Assembly: GCF_000003815.2 (NCBI RefSeq)
Contig: NC_049981.1
Span: forward strand, 3,832,699 to 3,896,698
Length of the DNA: 64,000 nucleotides
Source of the DNA: Branchiostoma floridae
Taxonomy: Eukaryota > Chordata > Leptocardii > Amphioxiformes > Branchiostomatidae
Reading direction: 5' to 3'
Both the position numbers and the translations under genes were made by a program. Positions 10,094 through 25,000 of the stretch are shown in pieces (positions within the stretch are counted from its first letter, which is position 1; each line of letters opens with the position of its first letter). The notes under the pieces were generated by a model. That model saw only the letters and a list, made by a program, of their open reading frames with translations. It searched no databases and was not told the DNA's origin.

Positions 10094-13000
10094 GTAGGCT
10101 CCATGGTTATTATGGAAAAATGCTGCTACTCAAATGATATATGTTTCGGGCCTAATAACGTTGGCCATTGAGTGGTTTAGACCATCACATTTAGGAAGGT
10201 ATGTAGTGTACGTATATGTATGTTACTACCTATGGAATGAGTGAATGAGTGAATGAGTGAGTGATCGAGTGAGTGTGTGGGAATGAATATGTGAGTGAGT
10301 GAGTGAGTGGTTGAGTGGGTGGGTAAGGGAGGGTGAATGAGCGATTGTGGGTGAGTGGGTAAGATAGTAACTACACTGTATGATTTTTGTGAACAGTGAA
10401 TAGTACATCTATCAACTTAATCGGTAACAACATATCGCTGTTTCTCATGATCCATCGTTTATTCAGCCTTTTACTTTTCATTGGTAATATTCAAAGGAAC
10501 TGCGGGTTTTGCACCAACATTTCACGTGTACCATTATACTTTCTTTGGGAGTGGTCAACCAAACAGACCCATGTAAAATGTAATTGGTCTCGACATGCTC
10601 TTCTCGAGAAGAAGCCAGGGGTCTGACCCCAGACAAAATTCCTTGTTGCTTGAAGTATTTTCCCCGTTCTCGAAACAATTTTACATGAACATAGAATTAC
10701 AGACCAACAGTACCGCTGTGCTACATTGTCTCTTTTGTTGAATCAGATATATAAAACTGTATGTGGAAAACTGTATGTGACATTCATGTCGTGTATCCTG
10801 TTGTTGTTGTTGTGGGTTTTAGGTGTGCCCCCACCAAACGTTTTAAGTGCGCATGACTGAGTTCTATAAATACCGATAGATATGTTGAGATGCTGTTTGT
10901 GAGTTGGGTGTGCCTCTATGAGCAGTTCAGGACCTTTTCAGCTCTGCGAGCACGAAGAAAGGGAAACGTCAGGCCGATGTATGAAACCATCAGTCATCTG
11001 ATATTGATACCGTTCTCGGCGTAAAAATAAAATGAGAAATTTCGTCATGTCTTATCATATATATATCTACTGAGATGAAGAGTACTCGTAGACAGTTGTA
11101 ACGTTAAATACAGATTTTGGACCCAACATGTCCCTGGGCTGGTCATATAGTTTAACTAATGAAGACCCCAGGGATCAATTCTGGCACCCTTATTGTTTAT
11201 AATATATGTTAATGATCTTGCTGAAGCATCCAAAATATTCTTTTTTATCCTATTTGCTGATGATACAAATCTCTTCCTCTCACATGCAGACTATGATACC
11301 AATCAATCAGGAATTAGAAAAAGTCATCACATGGTTCGAAACCAACAAGCTATCAGTTAATATTAAAAAGACGTACTATCTTATCTTTTGTTGTAAAAAC
11401 AAGACTTATAATAAGAAAAATGCCAATATCTTCCTAAAGAACCTTCCTCTCTCCCAAGAATGCCAGGCTAAATTCCTAGGAGTACTTAGTGATGATCGAC
11501 TAACATGGAAACCCCACATTGCTATGATATTAAATAAAATTTCAAAAACTATAGGGATCATAGGGAAAATTAGACATCTTTTATCCCAGAGAACCTTTAT
11601 AACCATATATAACAGTCTAATCTATCCATATCTCATTTATTGTAATATTGTTTGGGGAAACGCCTACAAAACTTCTCTACACCCTTTATTAATTCTACAG
11701 AAAAAATTTCTACGCATTGCGACATGTTCGAGTTTCTATACTCACTCTTCACCACTATTTGAGAAACTCAGAATTTTGAATATCTATGACGTTAACAGAT
11801 TTCAACTTGCTCTATTCACAGCCCAACACATAAACCATACTCTCCCCGATACCTTTGACAGCTTTCTTAATTTTCGCTCGCAGTTTCACAATTATCAAAC
11901 TCGCCAAAGCACAAATCTGCACATCCCCCTATTCAGAACCTCTCTTGCCCAAATGTCTGTTAAATACATGTGTGTTAAAATATGGAATGATCTTCCCCCC
12001 TCCCTTAAGAATCTTACTTCCTCTCTCCTGACTTTTAAACGTAATCTGAAAATCCATCTGTTAATCCATCCGAGCCCCCTGTAGTAGCCACATTTTTTTT
12101 TTCTTTTTAATCATATTATCTTAATTCATTCCATTATTTGATTATCCTTATTGCACTATTATCATTTTCTAAGTATTATGCTGATTTATTATTTATTGTT
12201 AAGTCAAACCATTAATTACTTGGTTATCCTTATTGCATCATTATCATTTTCTACATATTACGTTACTTTATCATTCATTGTTAATTCATACCATTAATTA
12301 CTTGTTTATCGTTATTGTATCATTATTATTCTATGTATTACTTTATTATTATATATCATAATCAATTTTGTTTAGTTTAAACGAGGAGGGCTAAGTATTC
12401 TAATCTGATTGACTTTCAGCTGCAGGTGAGGTCACCTCAGACTGCCTGTATCCACTCGGGATGGAATCTGGTGCCATACCTGATAGCAGCATCACTGCAT
12501 CCTCTTACCGCAATTATAATGCAAATCTTGCGCCTTACCACGCACGGTTAAACGCAGGTTGGGGTGGCTGGGTAGCACATCGGAACCACATCGGGCAGTG
12601 GTTGCAGGTAAAGCTTAACCTTTATCCGTGGGGTAACCTATATCCGTTATCTTTACAAACAGGGTACTCAGGTATATGAAGTCAACAGGCTGTAGTTTTA
12701 GACTGCATTATTTTGAAAATATTGTAATATTATTCCATCGCCCGTCGACTTGATATCCCTTAATACCGTTGTCAAATACAACGGATATAGGTTACCCCGC
12801 GGATAAGGGTGAAATAGGGGTTGCCATACAAAGTGATGAACTGGATGATTGTATTCTTTACATTAGCTTTCTGTTGTGAGTTCTCTGAAAAAAAGCGTTT
12901 ATCTAGTAAAGGAACTACAGTCGGGTCTCGTGTTGACACCCATAACTTTGACTTGGATCCACAATTAGTTGGACACCAGAAAAAGTGATGGTCAGATGTT

Positions 13001-16000
13001 ATGCCAGGTGCTATAAAATATTGTAAAGGATTCTCGTTGATAATCAAAATAACGTATTCAATTGCATAAATTGTATCAATTGATAATCTTGCCAAACTAA
13101 ATTCTACGCGTATGTGAGCAAAAATGCTATTGAAGCATTTTCTCAAGTATCGTTAGAAAGGGGATGATGTGCATAATTTTTCAAAAAAATATGGCGGACT
13201 AATATGAAGGCTATTTTGACAAATTATGATGTTAATAATCAAATGATGCTCATTATCGTGATTTCGCGTAAAATGAGAGTCATATTTTGCTTCGCAATTT
13301 ATATACTCAGCCTATTAACATTTCTTCGTCTTGTTTTATACAAATCAATAGTATTTTTGTGCCAAAAAGCAGTTTCTTCAAGCAACTGGATATGCTTTTG
13401 GAAACGGTCAGACGTTTTAACTAGTATTCGTCAGTGACACCAAAAAGATCTGGAAGAAACTATTCTGCTATACACTAACTATGAATGGAGACAATTTTAG
13501 ATGTCCAATAGGAAACATTGTAAGACAAGGTCAAGCTGAAGATAATTTGGATTCCAATAGAAAACAAAGGTAAGGCAAAGTCAAGCTGAGTCTGCCTGTT
13601 AAAAATAAGAACTTAGTAACCTTTAACCACTTAATAAGAATTAAGTTGAAATCTAAAACGAAATCGATTTCAAAAAATGTCAAAACCTATAGAAAAGCTC
13701 ACGAGCCCTCTACCATTTGCAAATAAATCATACATTAAACCATTTTAACCAAAGGATGACCAGAACACAAGGTATAAACCTATACGTCGATGAAGGTTAG
13801 ACACCCAGTAATAAGATACGCCAAATAGCAATTACTCACGAAACTGGATATGATTTTGTAAAAGTTGGAAATTTCATTAATGACGACTAACAAAAGACAA
13901 CTGTCTGCTGCAGTACGACAGGAAGCCATAAGTTGGTCTGTAATTGGCTCCTTCTGTTTGCCGACACCTGATAACCCTAATCTCCAAGCAGATCCTACGG
14001 TAGCATAAGATAGTAGCAAAAGCTGGCAGAGGGGTGAAGCCGGCCTAGGGGTGTGTTTCCCTATGGGGGATCTGCCGGTACTGAAAAAGGAAGGAGAATT
14101 TCTAGTCAACAATGGTGTTGTTGCCCCTCCCTGTGGCCATGTGCTAATGATTGTACGATTGACTTACACTGGGGCAAAGTCTGTGACCAGCGCATGTCCA
14201 ATTTGGAAGTTAGCACCAAACAGGAAGGAGGGCAATTAGCACCTACACTGCAAGCACAGTTTGATTGGAAAACAATTGGATGTTAATAGCCTCTGTTCTA
14301 GCCGACTGGGGGCAAATAGCTTTTTGGCTAATTAAACTCCTTGGCCAGTTATGCCATTGTAGGATCTGCTTGGAGATTATCACAATCCATCCACACCGTC
14401 CAGCTGTCACAAACAAAGAAACAGCCACAAACAATCAAACTGAAGCACAAACACCGCCCAAAAATTATTGGCGAAGGTGATAAATAAATGAAGAGACTTA
14501 TCCGCTCTTCTCGTGTTTAATTGATTGTTTAACGGAAAAACTACGTACTTTCAGGTGGATTTTAAGGCAATGAAGTGTGTAACTGGCACCGTCATCCAGG
14601 GTCGGAATGATCATAGCTACCATTGGGTGACGTCATACAAACTCCAGTACAGCACGGATTGGATGAATTGGACACCATATACGGACATCAGTGGCTCAGA
14701 AGTGGTACGTTCAGTATCGAAATGTCTTTTATTTTCATGTCTAAATTATATCAAATATTGGAAAATGACATAAAACACTTCGTAACGACAATTATAAATT
14801 TGTTTTGGTCTATGCTATTGATATTGTTGGTATCGTCTGACTGTATGGAGATTAGATGTCATTGATAATAAGTGATAACATCTGAAGAGCTGAAGAAACA
14901 ATTCTGTGAGGAATAGTAAGAATAGTACCCTTGTCTAAAGCATCCACTTAATATCCTACAGGTCTTTCCAGGGAACACCAACAGAACCACCCCTGTAACC
15001 AACCTACTGAACTACTCTGTTGATGCCCGTTTTGTGCGTTTCCTGCCTCAGTCCTGGAATCTGCACATCTCCATGAGGGTGGAGGTTCTGGGCTGTAACT
15101 CCAGTAGGTGTAACCCATCTGATATGTACCTAAACATCTTTAGGTTGAACTTTTGACTGATTTTTTTTCAATAATCATACTAGAAGTATATAAAGGTGAA
15201 AACTTCATCACGTAAAGATGGCAGTTCAGTGCAGTTCAGTTCAATTCAATTCATTCTCATATTAACGATGTCCGACCATGTATCTCTATCAAGCATGCCG
15301 GATACAAGTTGTAGTCCTTTAAACCAATCTCCTCTTCCAATAGTTTCTTAATTGTCAGGTTCGGTCGTCCCCTTTTTCTCTTCGCGTCAGGTTCCCAGAG
15401 GGGAACTCTGGCGGCCATCTCCTCATAATGGGCTATATAGCCAGCAAGAGCCAGTCTTCTTTTCTGGATAGTTCTAGTGATCGGGGGAAGGCCATTGTAC
15501 AGTTTTTGTTTCCGATGCGACTGTGCCAGAGTACATTCAGACCATAACGAAGCAGACGGGTGTAGTTACCATCCAGTTTCTTGGACAGAGACTAAGTTAG
15601 TGTCCATGAGTCTGAACCATTAAGCAAAATAGCCTCTACACATGCTTCAAATACTTTCAGCTTTGTGGTGTTTTGAATGGGGGGCCTTCCATTCCTTTGT
15701 TAGGGCATGGTATGGCATCACAACGGTTTGTAGTCTTTTAGAACGAACATCATCTGGCACCTATATTTCACCTAGAATGTTTGTTTTGTAAGAATTCATC
15801 TAGTCGCCTAAAGAAACCTAAAGGTTCTTTTCCCGGCTAAATTGGCCTTTTGACCTTACATTGTTTTCTCATTAATAGAATAAAAAATGGAGCCGTAACA
15901 AATATTGATAAATGGGCATGACAGAATTATAAATCTGATATTTTAGGCCATATGGATGACGTCATCAGTTTTATTACCCCAAATATTATTTTTATGAAGA

Positions 16001-19000
16001 AATACGGCACTTTGGTACATACCACTGCAATGAAGTTATGTTTTTCATGTAAATGATAATAAAAGCTATAAAATTGCGCAACTTCATATCTTCTAATGAT
16101 CTCTAGAAATTACTTGTTTTATCTAATCAGAAAATCTTTTTATAATAACTACAGATCATTAGAAGATATCAATTTGTGTAAACCTATGTTTGTAGTTTTC
16201 ATCATTATTCACATGAAAAGCATAGCTTCATTGCAGTGGTATGTACCAAAGTTTTGTATTTTCTCATTTGTAATACAGGGTAGTTGAGAGTATTGTAAAT
16301 GGCAAACACAAATACATTTGTCAATGGTTTTATCTGTTTGATCCCTCAGCTGCAGCTCTCCCAGCCTGTCTCAATCCACTTGGTATGGAATCTGGTGCCA
16401 TACCTAATGACAGCATCACTGCATCATCGTACTATGATCATGACCTTGCGCCATACCTGGGACGGTTCAACGGGGTAGCTGGTGGAGCCGCGTGGGCAGC
16501 CTCGACAAACGCCATCGGGCAGTGGCTGCAGGTAGGCAAACACCTTAAGAAACTTAACAGTTGTTTTCTTCGCATTAACTTTGGGTTTTTCTGTAGCGAA
16601 TTTTCTGTAGATATCTTTATCAGGTTGGGGAATCACAGCCTGGTTTTAGGGTTTTTGAAACATGAAAAGTGATAGTCAAATGTTAAAAAGTCAATTGTTG
16701 AAAACAGTTATAAAGGTTTTTCATCAAAGTCAGCGGATACCTGCAATTAATTACTGTCGAAAAATTGACAATTTTTCCGGACAATAAATGTTCCTGTCAA
16801 TACCTTCACCATGTTGGCAAATCATATGGATATAATGATATAAGAATATTTCACTGAAACATCAACACCTTTCAATATGAGCTAATTTCGGCAAAGGTTT
16901 GAGCTCCGGGCTTCTTATCTTGTAACATTTTGTACCAAACGTATTTTCAGGTTGACTTAGGGGGGCTGAAGCGCGTCAGGGTTACCATCATTCAGGGACG
17001 CGGCATATCCAATGAGTGGGTGAGGTCATACAAGCTCCAGTACAGCACAGATGGAAACAGTTTCCGGACATACACCGACAACGATGGCTCAGACATGGTA
17101 TGGAGAATTTGAATTTACAATGTTTTCCATTACAGGAATCAGAAACACTTACCATATGCAGTTTGTGACAGGTGGAAGATTAGGTACCAATTATGCAAAT
17201 AAGACTCTAATTTGCATAATCAATGTGACAGCATCCCAATTCTTCTAGGTACATGTAGTAAATGATTGGATTGTCAACATCGTCACCTGCGTAAGTTAGT
17301 TAAAGGTGGACATAACCAAGCATAAATTATGCAGATATAAAAGTCATTTGCATAATCGGAATATTTCATGGAAGTATGAGGTCTCCGGACTCTTGTTTTG
17401 GATTTGTCTTGATTTAGATTGATTAAATTGCCGGGAAGAGATTTAAAGCAATAACCTTGTCCTGAACAAGTTTACATATGGCGGAGTGCATTTTGAATCA
17501 TTTGCTACTTTCAGAGTTGGTCACGAGCAGATGAAAATATTATATCTGAGAATAGATAGGCATACATATGAAGAGAAATTTTCTGATATAAGCTCCTTGT
17601 ATAAGCACTATTAAAAACAGAAAGCCGGGTATAGGGGGGGGGGCTGATTGCCATTTTATTTGATGATGCCCCAACGGCCAGTTAGACTAAGGGATAGAGA
17701 GATGCATCGGGCAAAATGCACGGCGACTAATAGATCATTAATCGACCTGAATAAACAATTTAATAAAGACGAGTAGGAAGTATCCTCATTATTAATATAT
17801 TCACCTTTCTTCCAGGTATTTCCAGGCAGCGACACCAGGATGGTCCCTGTATTGAACCCACTAGATAACCCAGTCGATGCCCGTTATGTGCGTTTCGTGG
17901 TTCAGTCCTGGATTGGGAAAATCGCCATGAGGGTGGAGATCCTTGGTTGTAACAGTAGTAAGTTTCAACCCGGATGGGAAAAGTGCAAACATCTTTATGT
18001 GGTGGATTAAAAAAAACGTGGTAGAATGGAAACATCGAAAGATTATTTAGTATTATACAGCTTGTGACTTTTCATGGGCGTCAAAACTGGCTTTAACATA
18101 TTTCTTCTTGTTCTGTCTTCCCAGCCTGTAGTGATCCTCTTGGAATGGAATCTGGTGCCATACCTGATGGCAGCATCATTGCATCCACATTTTTGGTAAA
18201 CTATGAGCCTTACCTCGGGCGGTTAAACGTAGTTGTTGGCAGAGGCGCCTGGAGAGCTAGGTTCACCAACACTGGGCAGTGGTTACAGGTAGATCCATCC
18301 GCGTTCTATGTTATCTCCCGTTGAAAATGTGACTATTTTCTAAATCTGTCGATATTTACATGACGTTTGTTACTTTAAGGGATTTAGGGGTTCTTTCAAG
18401 GCAACATTGAAAAGATTTAAATAGTGGCCATTGAGAGAGTGCAGAGAAAACACAAAGAATACATAACGAAGAGTTTATCTGGCCGAAACTTCGGTAACTC
18501 TGTACTACTACTTCCCCACCACCTAGAATGATTTCACTAAGGATTTAATGAATTTGCTGCATTGAGAATATCTCACCGTAAAAACCGTAAATGTGGATGA
18601 TAAAAATCAGTATCCAGCCATATGGTCTAATTTTCAGCGTATATCTTTAAGGTACAGTCGAACCTGTATTAGCGGCCGCCTTTGCTTTGCATAGCGACCA
18701 CCTGGCCTTTGTGGTCACTTTTTGTTGGTGCCTTGGATTTTTCCCATTGACCCAAGCATTAAGAAATAGTATAGTCTATAGCGGACACCTGTACAACGCG
18801 GTCACGGTCACACGATTTCTGGTCCCGTAGATACAGAAACACTGTCTATTGCGTGCGACCATACGGCAGCCGTATGTCAACCTGCGCCGAGTTTGAAAAC
18901 GTATTTTGCGAGGATTTGGAGTTCCCGACAGGGTTATTTGGGCGGTAGTGAAAGATGCACGTGCCTTGAACGTTAGAGCGACTTTGTCGGTGAATTTATC

Positions 19001-22000
19001 AGCATTGGGCATGGCAATATCAATCATTTTTGGTAGATTTGACTTTGGCAGGGTCAGTTGAATTTTTAGACGATAGAGACAATGTTACTTGGTGAGAAAT
19101 ATCAGTGGGTTCTAAAATCATGTGTAATTTAATGCTCGTGATCAGCATTTCCTCTATAGTGGCCACCTGTCTATAGTGGTCACATATCTCCAATCCCTTG
19201 AGTGGCCGCTGTAGACAGGTTTGACTGTAGTTATCTTTTCGCCTCTGTTTATTATACATTCTATAACGAAAAATTATTACGAATTAGTGACGAAGAATTA
19301 TTGCATTCCAGGTGGATTTAGGGGAAATGAAGCGAGTCACCAGCACCATCATTCAGGGCCGGCATACTGACGACCAGTGGGTGACGTCATACAAACTTGA
19401 GTACAGCACAGATCGGATTACTTGGACGACATATGTCGGGAATAATGGCTCCGAAATGGTATGTGAAAAAAAATCAATGATACGTAATGTATATAGTCGA
19501 TGTTGTAGGGATGATATTTTACCATTGTGTGTGTTTTGTATGGTGAAGCTGTTTAAATTCATTAGCATAGTCGGCGCTATTGCTATTGTTAGTCCCATAT
19601 GGAATGGATAGAAAAATGTACTAGTGGTAGGTCATCGCTACTGATGAAAATGAATAAACTATTCTATAGAAAAGTGTTGAATATAGCCCAATTAGAATTA
19701 TCCGTTTTCCTTTAAGGTGTTTCCAGGCAACGTCGACAGGAACACCCCTGTCACGAACCTACTGGACATCCCAGTTGATGCCCGTTATGTGCGTTTCGTG
19801 GTCCAGTCCTGGCAATGGCAGATAGCCATGAGAGTGGAGATTATGGGTTGCAACACCAGTAGGTTTTAAAACCCTATCCAGACTGGGCTTTTTTGGCATG
19901 GCATTGGAGGGATTTGCCCCCCCCCCCCCTTCGTAATTTCAAAACGGCTCACTGTACGATAACCAAATTTGCAGTGGGTGATATGCTTGTCAATTTTTAT
20001 GATTCCTGAATTGTTTATAGCATTATAACGTGTAATGACGTCATTATGACGTAATTGATTGATTTTTTGGCTAAAGCGGGGATTTGTGTTTTGACCAATT
20101 ACGTCATTACATTAGCATAATTTCTGAATATTCAATTATAAATGTCACACTAAGATATGTTAGATATTAAAGATATGTGAAAAGTATAGTTTAGCACGAA
20201 AATCTTAAAATCCTATTGTTTAAACCAAAATTGGTGATTTTTGTAAAATATGCATTTCAGAAACCGGTTGTCATGGCAACACGAAAAACTATTAACTAAT
20301 TCTATGTTTTGCAAATTGTTGCCAACAATACTCTAGGAAAAGTCATTATGTTTGGTTGTTTCATCACAAGCCGTTTAGGAGCTATACGACGTCGACGTCA
20401 CCCCCCCCCCCCACCCCCTGGTTGGATAGGGTTAGCCCGGATGTGATGTGCTTACTTGGCATTCTAGGCAACACTTTAAAGTTGAATTTTGTAAATATAT
20501 TCTATTCCATAATCGACATAGGATAAAAAAACGTTCAAAGAGAAATATTTCTGGACGAATTGGTGTAAAAATATCTTTCCTGACAAATCATAAGTTCATC
20601 AAGAATCTTAAAGAAAGCATAGAGTTACTACTTTAGGGTGAAAGGTAAACACCTGCTTCGCCTATTGGGTCAGTTAGTCCTCACTCATATTGAGCAATTG
20701 GGCCGGTCTCAATCATGATGTTTCTGACCTAGGGCAAAGAGATGCTGTTACAATGTAACCTTTATGATTGGCCTTCAGGTCTTCTTGCGTGGTGACCATT
20801 AAGTAAAAAAGTACCTAAATTAGAAGTGAACGGTAAAGAATATACCAAGCCATGTGAATGCAAAACTGATATGTAAGGGTAGTAAATGTACTTGACCTAT
20901 TCTCAACTCCAAACAAGTACTGTACATACGGAATGGCAGTCTCCGTGTCAATGTTTCGTCTACTTGATCCCTCAGCTGCAGTTGCCCCAGTCTGTCCTCG
21001 ATTACTTGGGATGGAATCTGGTGCCATACCTGATGACAGCATCACTGCATCCTCCACAAATGGCAATATTTTCTTGCCTTACTACGGTCGGCTGAACAGT
21101 ATGGTTGAAGGAGGCGCCTGGATAGCAAAGTACTCCACCATCGGGCAGTGGTTGCAGGTAGGCATACATCGACATGCATTTAACAATTGGGCTCTTTACA
21201 TTAGCTCCATGTTGGTTAAGTGAATTTGTATTGCTGATAGGCAGGTAAGCAAAGTATTGAGCAGCTCTAAAAGCACGAAGTGAAAATGACCAACTTTTCA
21301 GTTGCTTTGATCAGGGAGCCTGATTGGACTATCTAGATCTACTTCTTAGCGCAAAACCACCCTATGTCTGAAGGTCGGCCAGGAAATATGTATTGACTTG
21401 CCATTTTATGCATTTGCAACACTGAGAATATCCGGCCGCCCTCAAAATCAGCATAGGTCAAAATGGTTTACTTTCAGCATCCATTGTATGTCCGCAAAGG
21501 ATAGACATTTTTTCTTGATTCTTGTTTTGTACAAAAAATATCACATGTTTATTTCCTTCCAGGTGAATTTAGGAGAAATGAAGCGCGTCATGGGCACCAT
21601 CATTCAGGGTCGCTTCATTCGCTTCGTGGACAGTGATGACCAGTGGGTGACGTCATACAAACTCCAGTACAGTACAGATCGGATTTATTGGACGACATAC
21701 ACCGGCAATAATGGCTCAGAAATGGTATCTTAAAGATTGAAACAATCCTTTCTTTTTTTCAATTTCAAGAGCAAACAAAAGACAGCAAAGTGCCATGACA
21801 TCCTTAACGTTGAGCATAGCAAGCGCGTTTTGATTAATTCGTTTTGATCTGCATTTTTAAAAGTGTCTACAGAAGACAGAATGTATACTTAAACTGTTGT
21901 GCAATTGGTAGTGATGAAGATCTAGCGATAGATATACTAAATCATTTGGAATGATAGAAAAACACAATCTTCTAAACTGTCCATTTACCTTCCAGGTCTT

Positions 22001-25000
22001 TCCAGGTGCCTTCGACAGAACCTACCCTGTCACGAACCTACTGGACAACCCAGTTGATGCCCGCCATGTGCGTTTCGTGGTTCAGTCCTGGTATGGCGGT
22101 CACATTGCCATGAGGGTTGAGATAGTGGGCTGTAACACAAGTAGGTTTAAACCCTTATGAAATGTGAAATTTCGTATTCATTATTTTTTGTATTGAAGAC
22201 ATGCAAAGACAATTATTGATCACGTAAATATTGGAACAAAACTGCATGTAGTCTGTTATGAAATATCTTCATGTGTTTACATTTCTTTGCCTCGATGGTT
22301 ATTTGATTATTCAAAGAAGTATTTCAAAGAAAGTCGAGAGTTACATTCGTAGCTAGATAGGTGAAACATTTCTATACATTCATATTCGCAGCCTGGTGTA
22401 GCTAGGAATAACATAATTTTGAAACGCCGTTCTCCTTGAAAATAGATTCATTTTCTCCTTCCATCAGCTGTAGCCCCCCTCCCAGCCTGTCCACAAGTAC
22501 TCGGAATGGAATCTGGTGCCATACCTGATGGCAGCATCACTGCATCCTCGTTCCTCAATTCTTTTTTCGAGCCTGACCACGGGCGATTAAACGGAGTGAA
22601 TAATGCCTGGATAGCCAAACACGCCACCATCGGGGAATGGTTACAGGTAGGTATCTTCAGCAACCCTGTTTTATACATTCCGCTTTCTATTGGAAAAGGG
22701 AATATTTTCTGTGTGTAAATGCGGTAAATAGGTTGATGCTGTGAATAATAGTGTTTGAGCGCATTCTTTAAAAATATTTCCGACGTTTGGTAAACCCTTT
22801 GTTTCTAACATCCACTAATGCTATACTTAACTGTAGTTGCAAATTTCGGCCATTTTGTTGAGGTAGTGATGTTTTGACTTTGGATTTCCTGCTTTTGCTG
22901 CATTGAGATGTGTTGTGTTTTTCAACTCAGATGAACTTTCCTGCTGACCAGTATTCGTGGTCTAATTTCAGCATACAGATTATGCCATTGAAAGATATGC
23001 TCTTTGTTCCTCTTGATTTTCACTACGGAAACATCTATTGCCTTTCAGGTTGATTTAGGAGAAGTAAAGCACGTCATGGGCACCATCATTCAGGGTCGCC
23101 ACAATGATGACCAGTGGGTGACGTCATACATACTCCAGTACATTACCTATGGGACCAGCTGGGCGACATATGCGGGCAGCGATGGCTCAGAAATGGTATC
23201 CAAAATATTAACATACCCGCTCTGATATTGAACGAACTGGTGATATTAAGTAATTTTCATACACACTTGTTTTTTATGTTCATGGTCTTGGAAGGAAAAC
23301 ATGGACAATGTTTAGCCATTGATATTGATGAACATCTATGTCTAAGTAAATTACCAACACAAAATAGTATCAAGTTGAGTGCCTTAATATGATATATTTT
23401 TTTATCTTTCAGGTCTTTCCAGGCAATGCTGACAGGAGCCTCCCTGTCACGAACCTACTGGACAGCCCAGTTGATGCCCGTTATGTGCGCTTCCTACCTC
23501 AGTCCTGGCATGGTAACATCGCCATGAGGGTAGAGATTGTGGGCTGCAACACTAGTAGGTTTCAATCCAAATGGGATGTGCTTTAACAAATCTGTCATCT
23601 TACATATTTTCAACTTATTCTTTCTTATTATTAATATAGAATGTGACACATTTAAGGACAATTCATCACGTATGGATTAGAGCAGAAGAAAATATAGTCT
23701 TGTGAAGTGTCAGCGAAGACTTTGCTTAAAGCTTTATTTTATTGTCGGACTTTGCCGAACTTAAAGAAAGTACATGGTTAGATAGGCAGCTATAAATTTA
23801 AAGTAGAAATATCCATCCTTGTGGTCTTTATGTCGCTTGATACGGAAATAGATAACATAAATTAGTCACAGAATTATAGATAAGTGTAGTTACTGGTATG
23901 GATATTGTATTGGCCTTGTCCCTTAATGCGTTGTCTACTTTGTCTAAAACGTAACCTTACTCAATAAACGTACTGAAATATTTACCTAATATGGCATCAA
24001 TAATACGGCCCCCTTCGTGTCTGCACCCATAAACCCCGTAAAGCGTTAATTAAAAGCCTAGTCCCACATAAAACTTCCGAAAGGAAATACCGTGTTCTCG
24101 GAACAAGTTTACATTTACATGGTGTATTTAGAATTACAGACCATCAGCATTGCTGTACTATACTTTTTTCTGATATAAAACTGTAAACTGCATCCACATT
24201 CATGGCGAGCATCCTACTGTCGATGAGGCCAATTGTAGCCTTTAGTTGTATGCTTTGGGTGTGCCCCCACCAGACGTTTTAAGTGCGCATGACTGAGTGC
24301 TCCAGATACCGATAGATATGTTGAGATGCTGTTTGTGAGTTGGGTGTGCCTCCATCAGCAGATCATGACCTTTCCAGTTCTATGAGCACGAAGAAAAGGA
24401 AACGTCAGACCGATGTATAGAACCATCTGTCATCTGATATTGATACCGTTCTCTGTCTGAAAAAAAAAAGATGAGAAATGTCGTGGCTGTGTGGCGAGTC
24501 CGACCCTAACCTCTGCTTAGAGATTAGCTAATTATCTAAGGCTTCAATGATATAGACAGACGACCATACCACAAGGTCAAGATAGGGGTGTCGTTCTGTG
24601 TTGATCTATAAACCTCCAAAACCTGGAAATACTGCTCCGATGCCAAGAAACGCGATTACATGCTGGGCGATCCGACTGCACACTTACGTACACATAGACC
24701 AACTTGCTCGGAATTTGGGGTTGCAGAGAGAGGATCTAGAGAATGCTGGAAGGATGTACTTGGTCAGGGCAAGTCGCTTGAGATGATAATGCTGATAGTG
24801 ACATCAAAATACAGACAAAATCCACTCCAAGGGATCTGAGTTAAAGCCGCGAACACACAGACCAAGACAAAATGTTCAGTAAATTCTAAAGGCATGTCCT
24901 ACGACTCACCATATGTTGTTCAGGTTGGGATCTTGTGTTCTAAGGTCCCAATCTTAATGAGTCTATCGGTATTCCCAAAATTGAGTATAGAACGTTTTAA

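Larger units (their letters stand above)
8790..16150. repeat. Right arm of the giant inverted duplication
   Basis: Mirror of about 1-6660. It contains insertions absent from the left arm: the LINE at about 11164-12400, an inverted-repeat element at about 13971-14382, and the LINE tail at about 15225-15760. The spacer between the arms, 6661-8790, carries the B-type signal exon. The upper limit is uncertain because the left copy leaves the window. Confidence 0.7.

Noticed and set aside
24598-24786. 62-residue frame
   Set aside because: Intronic; no homology recognised and no fitting splice phases between 23554 and 25257.
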